A DNA stretch of 64,000 bases, from the NCBI RefSeq assembly GCF_003609835.1, contig NZ_AP017898.1, forward strand, positions 1,240,001 through 1,304,000, read 5' to 3'. A model generated the notes under the pieces. The model saw only the letters and a list, made by a program, of their open reading frames with translations. It searched no databases and had not been told where the DNA came from. The translations under genes and the position numbers were made by a program. Origin of the DNA: Sphingopyxis sp. FD7. Its GTDB lineage: Bacteria; Pseudomonadota; Alphaproteobacteria; Sphingomonadales; Sphingomonadaceae. Of the stretch, positions 1-7,550 are shown piece after piece. Position 1 is the stretch's first letter; the number at the start of each line of letters is the position of its first letter.

Positions 1-262
1 TCATCGCGCAGTGGACGCAGATACGCTCCTGCCCATGCGCGGCGCGCGCCCTGGCATAGCCATCGAGCACCGATTGTTCGTCGGTGATGTCGACATGCAC
101 GAACAGCCCGCCGATCGACGCCGCGACCTCCTCGCCGAGCGCATCGTTGATGTCGAAAATGGCGACCTTGACGCCCGATGCGGCGAGCGCCTCGGCGGTC
201 GCGCGGCCGAGGCCCGAAGCGCCGCCGGTGACAACGGCAGACAGGGTCGAGTCGATTTTCAT
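1..262 (-). CDS. SDR family oxidoreductase (N-terminal part, cut by window edge)
   Basis: Short-chain dehydrogenase/reductase; the gene starts at 262 and runs off the left edge, so only about 87 residues are seen. The N-terminus reads MKIDSTLSAVVTGGASGLGR, with the TGGxxGLG dinucleotide-binding turn of a Rossmann fold, followed by an acidic residue (FDIND) that favours NAD over NADP. The run of acyl-CoA dehydrogenases directly upstream on the same strand suggests a 3-hydroxyacyl-CoA dehydrogenase of beta-oxidation type, but that is inferred from context. The 11-base gap to the preceding gene implies one operon. The exact substrate cannot be read from this fragment. Confidence 0.85.
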   Translation of the reverse strand, partial: MKIDSTLSAVVTGGASGLGRATAEALAASGVKVAIFDINDALGEEVAASIGGLFVHVDITDEQSVLDGYARARAAHGQERICVHCAM

Positions 263-273
263 GGCGAGCCTCC

Positions 274-1479
274 TCAGGCGGGGATCTGGTTGAAGGGAAT
301 GCCCTTGTCGGGGCGGTGATCCTGCGGCAGGCCGAGGATGCGTTCGGCGATGGTGTTGAGCAACGTCTCGTCCGATCCACCCGCGATGCGGCCCGTCGGC
401 GCGTTGATCCAGCTCGACGCCCAGTCATCCTTGGGCGAGGCATGTTCGTCGAACGCGAAGGCGCCCGTGCCTTGCAGGTCGAGCGCGAGTTCGGACAGTT
501 TCTGGCGTGAGCGCACCGCGATGAGCTTGTTCAGCGAGCCTTCGGGGCCGGGAGTCATTCCCGCCTGCATCATCAGCCGCGCGCGCATGTTGATGGAATC
601 GAGCCCCGCGCGCATCGCATGGTTGCGCGCGATCTGCTGACGGATGCGCCCGTCCTCGATCGCGGGACGACCGTTGAGTTTCACCTCTTTCGCGAGTTCG
701 ACGAAGAGGCCCAGATGCGGCCCGAAACCCGCGCTGTCCGTCGCGACATAGCGCTCGATCATCAGCGTCGCCATGGCGACGGCAAAGCCGCCGCCGACCG
801 GCGACATGCGGTGATCGTCGCCGATCTTCACATCGTCGAAGAAAACTTCGTTGACGTGGCTGTCGCCGCCGGCGAGCCTGATCGGGCGCACGGTGATGCC
901 CGGCGCCTTCATGTCGACCCAGAAATAGGTCAGCCCCTTGTGCTTGGGGACCGTCGGATCCGTTCGCACGACGATGACGCCATAATCGCTGTATTGCGCC
1001 CAACTCGTCCAGACTTTTTGGCCGTTGATCTTCCACCCATTGCCGTCGGGTTCAGCGCGGGTACGGAGGCCCGCAAGGTCGGTGCCGCCCGACGGTTCGG
1101 AGAACAGCTGGCACCAGATTTCCTCGCCCTTGAGCGCCTTGATGACTCGTTCCTTGACGAACGCGCGATCCGACCCGAACTGCATCAGCACGGGCACCGG
1201 CATCCCCAGCGAAATGCCGAAATAGACGTTGGGGAAGCCGTGCTTCATTTCCTCGGCTTCAAAGCTGATCTTCTCGATATGGCCCAAGCCCTGGCCGCCA
1301 TATTCGGTCGGCCAGTTGATTCCCGCAAAGCCGGCGTCAAACTTGGTTCGCTGATAGCGGCGGCCGAGTGCGAGATCCTCCTCGACGCTCAGCCCCTTGC
1401 GAGCTGCTTTTCCGAACTCGGCCACCATCGATTCACACCAGGCCGCAGCCTTGGCGCGCCAGGCTTCCAGATCGGTCAT
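274..1479 (-). CDS. Acyl-CoA dehydrogenase
   Basis: FAD-dependent acyl-CoA dehydrogenase, about 401 residues, oxidising an acyl-CoA thioester to the 2-enoyl-CoA and passing electrons to ETF. The sequence shows the family pattern: an alpha-helical N-terminus with NWPTEYGG, the middle-domain FSEPSGGTDLAG flavin and substrate segment, then the WKINGQKVWTSWA strand region. The C-terminal part carries QGTGAF and GGSDETLLNTIAERILGLP. The start at 1479 is chosen because a strong AGGAGAAGG site lies just upstream; longer in-frame starts lack one. Its start overlaps the stop of the next dehydrogenase by 4 bases (ATGA), so the two are translationally coupled and may form a heteromeric pair. Substrate is unknown. 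Confidence 0.92.
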   Translation of the reverse strand: MTDLEAWRAKAAAWCESMVAEFGKAARKGLSVEEDLALGRRYQRTKFDAGFAGINWPTEYGGQGLGHIEKISFEAEEMKHGFPNVYFGISLGMPVPVLMQFGSDRAFVKERVIKALKGEEIWCQLFSEPSGGTDLAGLRTRAEPDGNGWKINGQKVWTSWAQYSDYGVIVVRTDPTVPKHKGLTYFWVDMKAPGITVRPIRLAGGDSHVNEVFFDDVKIGDDHRMSPVGGGFAVAMATLMIERYVATDSAGFGPHLGLFVELAKEVKLNGRPAIEDGRIRQQIARNHAMRAGLDSINMRARLMMQAGMTPGPEGSLNKLIAVRSRQKLSELALDLQGTGAFAFDEHASPKDDWASSWINAPTGRIAGGSDETLLNTIAERILGLPQDHRPDKGIPFNQIPA

Positions 1480-2570
1480 GCGCCTTCTCCTGCAAGACGG
1501 TCGACGAGCACATCTTCCCAGAAGAAGCTGCTCCCTTGTTCGAGCGCGAGCGTTCGCGCGCGGCGCATGTGGAGGTGCAAGCCGATTTCCCACGTAACGC
1601 CGATGCCGCCATGGATCTGGACACAGTCGCGCGCGGCGGTGTCATAGGCTTCCGTCGCCGAAAGGCGCGCCGCGGCGGCGGCGATGATGAAATCATCCTC
1701 CCCCTCGCGCGCCGCGGCGTGGATCGCATTGGCGCGCGCGAGTTCTACAAGGCCGTAAAGCTCGGCGATACGGTGCTTGATCGACTGGAAGGCGCCGATC
1801 GGCTGGCCGAACGCCTTGCGCGTCACGGCATAATCGCGCGCAATCTCCATCAGGGCCTCGGCGCCGCCGGTCTGTTCGTGCGCGGTCACCACCGCCTGCA
1901 GCGCAAGGATGTGGAGCGCCGCCGTGCGCGCCGCGTCGCCGGTGACGAGCGCGTCCGCCGACGCGTCGGCAAACAGGAGGTCGGCGATGCAGCGGCTGTT
2001 GTCGAAGCTGTGGACGGCCTTGCGTTCAACGCCCGCGAGGTCGACGATCAGCAGCGCGGGTGCTCCGCGGTCTTGCGCAAAAAGGATCGCGACGTCTGCG
2101 AACAGTCCGCCCGATACGCCCGGAGCCGTTCCCGCGACCTGACCGGCCCTCCATGTCACCGAAGGTTTAGCGGGCAGGGCATCCGGCCCCGAAGCAAAGG
2201 CGATGGCGCCGATCATCTCGCCGCTAGCAAGGCCTGGAAGCCAGCGTGCCTTCTGCTCTTCGCTACCGTAAAGCTCGATCGCCTTGGCCGCGCCGAAACT
2301 CGATGTGAGAAAGGGCGCGCCGCTCAGTGTCCGCCCTGCTTGATGCGCGATCAGCCCGAGTTCGACGAGACCGAGCGCGAGCCCGCCGAAGGCTTCGGGA
2401 AGCGCAAGCGCGGTCCAGCCCTGCTCCTTCGCCGTGGTCCAGAAACCCACATGATATTGCCCGCGGGCATCGAGCAGCGGCAGCAGATCGTCCTTGCTTA
2501 CCCTGGCTTCGAGCGCCCGCCGCGATTCGGTCGCGATCGCCTGTTGTCCTTCGTCGTGCAAGATCGACAT
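1476..2570 (-). CDS. Acyl-CoA dehydrogenase (second subunit or paralogue)
   Basis: Acyl-CoA dehydrogenase family protein, about 364 residues, starting MSILHDEGQQ. It has the usual LPEAFGG segment, a shortened middle domain, YAVTRKAFGQPIGAFQSIKH near residue 250, and the C-terminal QIHGGIGVTWE motif. The middle domain is more degenerate than in its neighbour, as in the smaller partner of heterodimeric dehydrogenases such as those of steroid side-chain degradation; this parallel is inference. It is first in an operon of at least three genes (this, the second dehydrogenase, an SDR). Two palindromic operator-like sites lie in the 350-base divergent region upstream. Confidence 0.9.
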   Translation of the reverse strand: MSILHDEGQQAIATESRRALEARVSKDDLLPLLDARGQYHVGFWTTAKEQGWTALALPEAFGGLALGLVELGLIAHQAGRTLSGAPFLTSSFGAAKAIELYGSEEQKARWLPGLASGEMIGAIAFASGPDALPAKPSVTWRAGQVAGTAPGVSGGLFADVAILFAQDRGAPALLIVDLAGVERKAVHSFDNSRCIADLLFADASADALVTGDAARTAALHILALQAVVTAHEQTGGAEALMEIARDYAVTRKAFGQPIGAFQSIKHRIAELYGLVELARANAIHAAAREGEDDFIIAAAAARLSATEAYDTAARDCVQIHGGIGVTWEIGLHLHMRRARTLALEQGSSFFWEDVLVDRLAGEGA

Positions 2571-2612
2571 CGGCTCGTTTCCTCTACCCCAATGGTGCTC
2601 CGCTATCATTCG

Positions 2613-2630
2613 GACGTTAACGTAAACGTC
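2613..2630. promoter_or_regulatory. Palindromic operator, copy 1
   Basis: An 18-base near-perfect palindrome GACGTTAACGTAAACGTC (8 of 9 base pairs symmetric) lies 43 bases upstream of the acyl-CoA dehydrogenase start. A second, similar site is present about 230 bases away. The form resembles operators of TetR- or MerR-type regulators of acyl-CoA catabolism (LiuR-like); the identity of the regulator is inference and no regulator gene is next to it. Confidence 0.55.
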
Positions 2631-2841
2631 AAGCGCGTTGCTGCGACCCCGGAGCAAGGGTCAACTGGCGTCCGCGTCAGGTGGCCACGGCGCGTCTCTC
2701 TTCATTCTCTCTCACCGGGCATGACTGTTTCGCGGACAAAGGCTTCGACCACAGCGGCAATTGGCCGGGCGCGATCCGATATGCCCGTATGTTCCGCCAT
2801 GTCGATCCCCTTCGCTTCCTAACCATTCTGTCAGTCAACCC

Positions 2842-2859
2842 GACGTTGACGTAAGCGTC
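2842..2859. promoter_or_regulatory. Palindromic operator, copy 2
   Basis: GACGTTGACGTAAGCGTC is 7 of 9 pairs symmetric and shares the GACGTT-ACGTAA-CGTC frame with the site at 2613. It sits 60 bases upstream of the rightward nitronate monooxygenase start. Having one copy near each divergent start suggests that a single regulator controls both directions. Confidence 0.5.
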
Positions 2860-2919
2860 AAGTTATTTCATGGGTCGCTCGACGGTGCCGCACGGGCAGG
2901 GTGAGCGAGGAGGGATATT

Positions 2920-3900
2920 ATGGCTTTCAAGACGCGCATTACCGAAATGCTGGGCATCGAACATCCGATCGTTCAGGGCGGGATGCAGAGCGTGGGCTAT
3001 GCCGAACTGGCCAGCGCGGTGTCGAACGCCGGCGGCCTCGGCATATTGACCGCGCTGACGCAGCCGACGCCGGAAGCATTGCGCAACGAGATCGAGCGTT
3101 GCCGCGCGATGACCGACAAGCCCTTCGGTGTGAACATGACCGTATTCCCGACGATCAACGCGCCCGACTACAAGGGCTATGCCCAGGCGATTATCGACGG
3201 CGGGGTCAAGATCGTCGAAACTGCCGGCACGCAGGCGGTGCGCGAGATCTGGGAGATGCTGAAGCCGCACGGTGTCACGATCCTGCACAAATGCACCGCG
3301 GTACGCCACGCGCTCTCCGCCGAGCGCGCGGGCTGCGACATCATTTCGATCGACGGTTTCGAATGCGCGGGACATCCGGGCGAGGACGATATTCCCGGCC
3401 TGATCCTGATCCCCGCCGCCGCCGACAAGGTAAAGATCCCCATGCTGGCGTCGGGCGGTTTCGGCGACGGGCGCGGGCTGGTCGCGGCGCTGTCGCTGGG
3501 GGCCGAGGGAATCAACATGGGCACGCGCTTCTGCGCGACGGTGGAGGCGCCGATCCACGACAATGTGAAGCAGGCCTATATCGACAATGACGAGCGCGGA
3601 AGTTTTCTGATCTTTCGCAGCCTCAAGAACACCGCGCGCGTTGGCAAGAGCGCGGTGAGCGAGGAAGTCGTACGCCGCCTTGCGGTTCCCGGCGCCACCT
3701 TTGCCGACGTTGCCGAGCTGGTGAACGGCAAGGCAGGCCGCGAACTGCTCGAAACGGGCGATCTCAGCAAGGGCGTCTTTTGGGCCGGCATGGTTCAGGG
3801 GCTGATCCACGATATCCCGACCTGCAAAGACCTGATCGATCGGATCATCGCCGAAGCCGACGCAATCGTCGACAACCGCCTGGCGGCGATGCGCGCGTGA
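2920..3900 (+). CDS. Nitronate monooxygenase / enoyl reductase-like FMN enzyme
   Basis: FMN-binding TIM-barrel enzyme of the nitronate monooxygenase (2-nitropropane dioxygenase) family, 326 residues. It shows the N-terminal HPIVQGGM motif, SNAGGLGILTA, the DGFECAGHPGE phosphate region and LASGGFGDGRGL followed by GAEGINMGTRF, which binds flavin phosphate. AGGAGGG precedes the start by seven bases. Divergent placement opposite two acyl-CoA dehydrogenases and shared operators point to a role in acyl-CoA or lipid catabolism rather than nitronate detoxification; many proteins of this family are annotated only by similarity. The natural substrate is not known. Confidence 0.88.
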   Translation: MAFKTRITEMLGIEHPIVQGGMQSVGYAELASAVSNAGGLGILTALTQPTPEALRNEIERCRAMTDKPFGVNMTVFPTINAPDYKGYAQAIIDGGVKIVETAGTQAVREIWEMLKPHGVTILHKCTAVRHALSAERAGCDIISIDGFECAGHPGEDDIPGLILIPAAADKVKIPMLASGGFGDGRGLVAALSLGAEGINMGTRFCATVEAPIHDNVKQAYIDNDERGSFLIFRSLKNTARVGKSAVSEEVVRRLAVPGATFADVAELVNGKAGRELLETGDLSKGVFWAGMVQGLIHDIPTCKDLIDRIIAEADAIVDNRLAAMRA

Positions 3901-4010
3901 TACGCCTGCGCGCTGGCGCGCCCCGCTGGCTTTCGATATGATCCGAATCCTGACAGTCCGATTGCATCGAAGCCCGCCGACACAACGGCCCGTCGGCGCA
4001 AGGGGGATAT

Positions 4011-5111
4011 TTGAGCCTTACACAATATAAGGGTTTCGGCGGGGCCAGCCTGTCCGCCGACATGCTGGGCGACGAAAATGATCCCGCGGTGCTGCTGGTG
4101 CCCGACATTGGCCAGCGCCGCGCGATGTGGCGCGATGTCGGCGACGCGCTGGTGCTCTCGGGTCGCCGTGTCGTCAATCTCGACCTGCGCGATGATGCCG
4201 GCCCGGCGGAGGGGCGGTCGCTCGCGCCATATGTCGAGGATCTGCGCGCCGTGCTGGCGCAAATGGGGTCGCGCCCCGTCGTCGTCGCCGGCGGGCGCGG
4301 CGGGTGGATCGCTGCGCGCGCGCTGGGGCTCGACGGTGCGCATCTGGCGGCGGGCCTCGTCCTTGTTGACCTGCCGGTGGATGAGCAGGGGTCGTTGGAC
4401 GACGTAGCTGCACGGCTTGCGCTGCCGACGCTGGTGGTGCGCGGCGGGCTTGCGCCCGTCAATGATGACACCATTCCCAATGCCTTCGATGCCGCGCTAC
4501 CGCTCGGCGAGACGGCGCATATCGACGATTGCGACCTCGCACTCGCCTCCGACCGCAAGGAGGCGCTGCTCGGCCAGCTTCTTGAGTTCCTCGAACGCCA
4601 CCAGCCCCGCGAGGCAATGGAGTTCAAGGCCGGATCGGACCCGCGCACGCTGCGCGATGCGATGGGCTGTTTCGCGACGGGCATCACCATCGTCACCGCG
4701 CTGGGCGCCGACGGTGCGCCGGTCGGGCTGACGGCGAACAGCTTTACCTCGGTCTCGCTCGACCCGCCGCTTCTGCTGGTGTGTATCGCCAATTCGGCTG
4801 GAACCGCCCCGACGCTTCGGGCCGCCAGGCATTTCGGCGTCAATGTCCTTCAGATCGGTCAGCAACCGACGTCGAACCGCTTTGCGGCGAAGGGCGAGGA
4901 TCGTTTTGCGAACCAGCCATGGGCGCCGGGGCAGACAGGCGTGCCGCTGCTCGGCGGCTCGCTCGTGTCCTTCGAGTGCCAGCACGAATCGCTGCACGAG
5001 GCCGGCGACCATTTCATCCTGGTCGGCCGCGTCGTGCGCGCGCAGTTTGAACCGCACCGCGATCCGCTGCTCTATTTCCGCGGCAAGTACCGACGGCTGC
5101 ACTTTGCGTAA
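4011..5111 (+). CDS. Fusion: alpha/beta-hydrolase-like domain plus flavin reductase domain
   Basis: A 366-residue two-domain protein starting at TTG (AGGGGG four bases upstream). Residues 1-195 look like a shortened alpha/beta hydrolase (VLLVPDIGQRRAMW, VNLDLRDDAG, then VVVAGGRGGWIA at the nucleophile elbow). The expected GxSxG reads GGRGG, so the catalytic serine seems absent. Residues 200-362 are a flavin reductase (FMN_red) domain: MGCFATGITIVTA, GLTANSFTSVSLDPPLLLVC, and HFILVGRVV near the end. The reductase probably supplies reduced flavin to a monooxygenase; the hydrolase half may be a binding or structural module. The next base features form the boundary of a genomic island. Confidence 0.8.
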   Translation: MSLTQYKGFGGASLSADMLGDENDPAVLLVPDIGQRRAMWRDVGDALVLSGRRVVNLDLRDDAGPAEGRSLAPYVEDLRAVLAQMGSRPVVVAGGRGGWIAARALGLDGAHLAAGLVLVDLPVDEQGSLDDVAARLALPTLVVRGGLAPVNDDTIPNAFDAALPLGETAHIDDCDLALASDRKEALLGQLLEFLERHQPREAMEFKAGSDPRTLRDAMGCFATGITIVTALGADGAPVGLTANSFTSVSLDPPLLLVCIANSAGTAPTLRAARHFGVNVLQIGQQPTSNRFAAKGEDRFANQPWAPGQTGVPLLGGSLVSFECQHESLHEAGDHFILVGRVVRAQFEPHRDPLLYFRGKYRRLHFA

Positions 5112-5112
5112 G

Positions 5113-5127
5113 TGGCGGACAGGGTGG
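5113..5127. repeat. Distal attachment repeat of tRNA-Ser island
   Basis: TGGCGGACAGGGTGG is an exact copy of the 3' end of the tRNA-Ser gene (8842-8856), including the complement of its CCA end. It lies 2 bases after the stop of the fusion gene. With the integrase next to the tRNA, this is best read as the duplicated att core marking the far end of an integrated element of about 3.7 kb. Confidence 0.75.
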
Positions 5128-5580
5128 TTTTGTTAAGTTAAACCTATGTATTTGAAATAATTTTTCAAAATACGTCCGCTTAATTTCGGACCCACACGGT
5201 TCCACCGCGCGCCTGAATTCATGATTCAGTCCGTGCAACTGCTCTGCCATTTAACGCTGCATTTGTCTAATGATTTCTACATTACTCCATCGCTTGCGGC
5301 GTGAAAACTCGTTGGGCCTAAGTGACGGCTCGCTATCGTGTCAGTTGGCTTTTGGGCGATAGCCATTTTCTCATGCGGGACCGACGGACAGCCACGAGTT
5401 GGACTAACCGCGAATGTCTATCAGGGCACCTGCATCTAAGACGACGCGAACCGTCAATCTCCGATTCGAAAGGAAGGAAGTGGAAGCGAGATGATGGACG
5501 GCCTCAGCGGAAGTCTTTCGATCGACTTTGCGACCTGAGACTTCTTACCACGATCAAGCTATGGCGCGCGTAGATGATCT
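5128..5580. other. Island DNA without a recognisable gene
   Basis: About 450 bases, visibly more AT-rich at its left end (TTTGAAATAATTTTTC) than the flanking chromosome. Short open frames exist on the plus strand but none has a convincing ribosome site or recognisable product. It is probably the eroded remainder of the island, bounded on the right by the IS3 element. Confidence 0.5.
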
Positions 5581-5637
5581 GCCCCCTTCTGAGTGGTCCA
5601 AAATTGATGATATTTTGGATGACGAAGGAGAATATGA

Positions 5638-5916
5638 ATGCCGGCCAAGAAGCATCGCCCGGAAGAGATTATCGGCAAGCTGCGTGAAGCGGAGGTCGTG
5701 TTGGCGCAGGGGGCGACGACGGCTGAAGCGTGTCGCCGGATCGGCGTTACGGAACAGACCTATTATCGGTGGCGTAAGGAATATGGCGGTCTGAAGACCG
5801 ACCAGGCGCGGCGGATGAAGGACTTGGAGAAAGAGAATGCGCGGCTTCGGCGTGCGATATCGGACCTGACGCTGGACAAGCTGATATTGCAGGAGGCTGC
5901 CCGGGGAAACTTCTGA
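5638..5916 (+). CDS. IS3 transposase OrfA (HTH, leucine zipper)
   Basis: 92-residue OrfA with an N-terminal HTH_Tnp_1 helix-turn-helix (KKHRPEEIIGKLREAEVVLA, TAEACRRIGVTEQTYYRW) and a C-terminal heptad region (LEKENARLRRAISDLTLDKL) for dimerisation. It ends ARGNF just after the heptamer GGGAAAC at 5904-5910, a classic G GGA AAC minus-one slippery site; slipping there would fuse it to OrfB. GGAG lies upstream of the ATG. Confidence 0.92.
   Translation: MPAKKHRPEEIIGKLREAEVVLAQGATTAEACRRIGVTEQTYYRWRKEYGGLKTDQARRMKDLEKENARLRRAISDLTLDKLILQEAARGNF
5904..5910 (+). promoter_or_regulatory. Minus-one ribosomal frameshift heptamer
   Basis: GGGAAAC fits X XXY YYZ in the orfA frame (cGG GGA AAC). Shifting back by one base after it opens the frame LLSPARRRRCIDHIR that runs directly into OrfB. 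IS3 elements make their active OrfAB transposase this way. Confidence 0.75.
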
Positions 5917-5954
5917 GCCCCGCGCGCCGAAGGCGCTGTATCGATCACATCAGA

Positions 5955-6809
5955 ATGATGATGCCGGTGTCTGAGCGGCGGCTGTGCCGTGTGCTCGGGC
6001 AACATCGATCGACACAGCGCAAGGCGCCCCGCGGGGCGAACGACGAAGCAGCTCTGACCGAGGACATCATTGCGCTGGCCCGGCAATATGGTCGTTATGG
6101 CTATCGCCGGGTGACGGCGTTGCTGCGCGATGCGGGGTGGCATGTGAACCGCAAGCGGGTCGAGCGCATCTGGCGGCGCGAGGGGCTGAAGGTACCGCAA
6201 AGGCAGCCGAAGCGCGGGCGGCTCTGGCTGAACGACGGATCGTGCATCCGGCTTCGGCCCGAGTATCCCGGCCATGTCTGGTCCTACGACTTCGTCGAAG
6301 GGCGGACCCACGATGGTCGCAAATACCGGATCCTTTCGATCATCGACGAGGCGAGCCGGGAGTGCCTGGCGTTGCCGGTGGCACGCAAGCTCAGGAGCGA
6401 TGACGTTCTGGCGGCGCTCGCCGAGCTGTTCGTCACGCGTGGGCCACCAGCGCACATACGGTCCGACAATGGCCCGGAGTTTATCGCGACGGCGGTGCAG
6501 CAATGGCTCGCCCAGATCGGCGTGAAGACGCTGTATATCACGCCCGGATCACCATGGGAGAATGGCTATTGCGAGAGCTTCAACGGATCGCTGCGTGATG
6601 AACTGCTCAACGGCGAAATCTTCTACTCGCTCGCCGAGGCCCGGATCCTGATCGAGGCCTGGCGGCGACATTACAACACCGTCCGGCCGCACAGCTCGCT
6701 GGGATACCGACCACCCGCGCCGGAGGCCGTTCCATCGCCAGTGTCGCCCTCCGGTTCCGCTTCGCTCCACCTACGGCCGACACTGGCGATGGAGGCGTCA
6801 ATGCACTAA
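5955..6809 (+). CDS. IS3 transposase OrfB (DDE integrase domain)
   Basis: 284-residue OrfB with an HTH_21 region (YGYRRVTALLRDAGWHVNRK) and an rve integrase core: VWSYDFVEGRT (first Asp), IRSDNGPEFIA (second Asp) and SPWENGYCESFNGSLRDELL (Glu). The C-terminus has the typical YNTVRPHSSLGYRPPAPE. In the OrfAB fusion the frame is open from about 5910; the coordinates given start at the first ATG of a MMM run. No stop or missing catalytic residue is seen, so the element may be active. Confidence 0.9.
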   Translation: MMMPVSERRLCRVLGQHRSTQRKAPRGANDEAALTEDIIALARQYGRYGYRRVTALLRDAGWHVNRKRVERIWRREGLKVPQRQPKRGRLWLNDGSCIRLRPEYPGHVWSYDFVEGRTHDGRKYRILSIIDEASRECLALPVARKLRSDDVLAALAELFVTRGPPAHIRSDNGPEFIATAVQQWLAQIGVKTLYITPGSPWENGYCESFNGSLRDELLNGEIFYSLAEARILIEAWRRHYNTVRPHSSLGYRPPAPEAVPSPVSPSGSASLHLRPTLAMEASMH

Positions 6810-7249
6810 CATATAGCCCGGACCACTCGGTGGGGGCCGGTCACGACGTCCATGAAGAAATAGCGGCCGTGGGCGAGGCCGTCGTTCACCTCCTGCAGGG
6901 TGTGAACGATGAAGTTGACTGGCGTCTTGAGCGTCTTGTCGATGGCGAGTTCACGGATGAGCCGGTCTTCAAGCTTCTCCCAGAAATCGACCTTCTCGGT
7001 AAGACGCTTGTCGTTGACGATGATGAGGAGATCGAAATCCGAGCGATAGCCCTTGGCGGTATGCGGTTCGTCGACCCAGCCGCCGCGCGCGTAGCTGCCG
7101 TAAAGAATGATCTTGTCGATCCGACCCTTCTTCTTCCAGCTCATCGTGCCGAGCGCCAGCGCATCCTCGAATTCCTCGAAGATGATTTGCTTCACGCGAT
7201 CGAGCTCGCGCTGCTTGTTGGCCGGAAGATGATCGAGGTCGGTTTTCAT
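6806..7249 (-). pseudogene. Nucleotidyltransferase (MNT-type) truncated by IS3
   Basis: About 147 residues from MKTDLDHLPANKQRELDRV. It contains the minimal nucleotidyltransferase signature GSYARGG followed by SDFDLLIIV, giving the G-S and D-x-D metal-binding residues. Full-length relatives of this kind carry a C-terminal HEPN domain. Here the frame passes into the IS3 right end after FFMDVV, and the last dozen residues are encoded by the IS, so the C-terminal half is missing. The fragment across the IS does not continue the domain, suggesting a deletion on insertion. MNT-HEPN proteins act in toxin-antitoxin or antiviral contexts; this copy is probably inactive. Confidence 0.7.
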
Positions 7250-7301
7250 CGCTGGCGGCACCCTGTCGGCGCGGCGGCTGCTTGGCAAGGTCTAGGCGGA
7301 C

Positions 7302-7550
7302 TTATCGCCCCCAGAATTGCCACCACCTACGGTTCTTGCTGTCGACCGATTGGGCGATGAACCGCAAACTGCGGATCATCGCTTCCTCGACTTCTACGAC
7401 GCTAACGCCGTGACGCTCGGCCAACTGGCGATAGCTTAGCTCCTCCACGCGGTGTCCGAGGAAGATGGCGCGGTCGGCCTCGTCAATCCGATCGACGGCG
7501 CGCTCATACTGGTGGAGCAGGTGGCGCCGCGCGCGCGTGTAGCGGCTCAC
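7302..7550 (-). CDS. Small sigma-70 region 4-like HTH protein
   Basis: 82-residue protein starting at a GTG that overlaps the integrase stop by 4 bases (GTGA), so it is translated from the integrase message. The central part (LGHRVEELSYRQLAERHGVSVVEVEEAMIRSLRFI) resembles sigma factor region 4 and other LuxR-like DNA-binding helices. The C-terminus is Trp-rich and basic (NRRWWQFWGR). It may regulate the island or its excision; the role is inference. A longer upstream frame exists but only shadows the integrase gene. Confidence 0.6.
   Translation of the reverse strand: MSRYTRARRHLLHQYERAVDRIDEADRAIFLGHRVEELSYRQLAERHGVSVVEVEEAMIRSLRFIAQSVDSKNRRWWQFWGR

Larger units (their letters stand above)
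5581..6837 (+). mobile_element. IS3-family insertion sequence
   Basis: An IS3-type element with overlapping orfA and orfB and imperfect terminal inverted repeats. The left end contains GCCCCCTTCTGAGTGGTCC and the right end, read inward, GCCCCCACCGAGTGGTCC. Boundaries are approximate because no clear target duplication was found. On the right the element cuts into the C-terminus of a leftward nucleotidyltransferase gene, so insertion probably deleted adjacent DNA. Confidence 0.75.

Noticed and set aside
1368..2822. Long plus-strand frame opposite the acyl-CoA dehydrogenases
   Set aside because: The minus strand carries clear family motifs through the whole interval; the plus frame has biased composition and no motif.
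5322..5573. Possible 83-residue gene in the island gap
   Set aside because: No ribosome site, unfamiliar Arg/Ser-rich sequence, and the region looks eroded.
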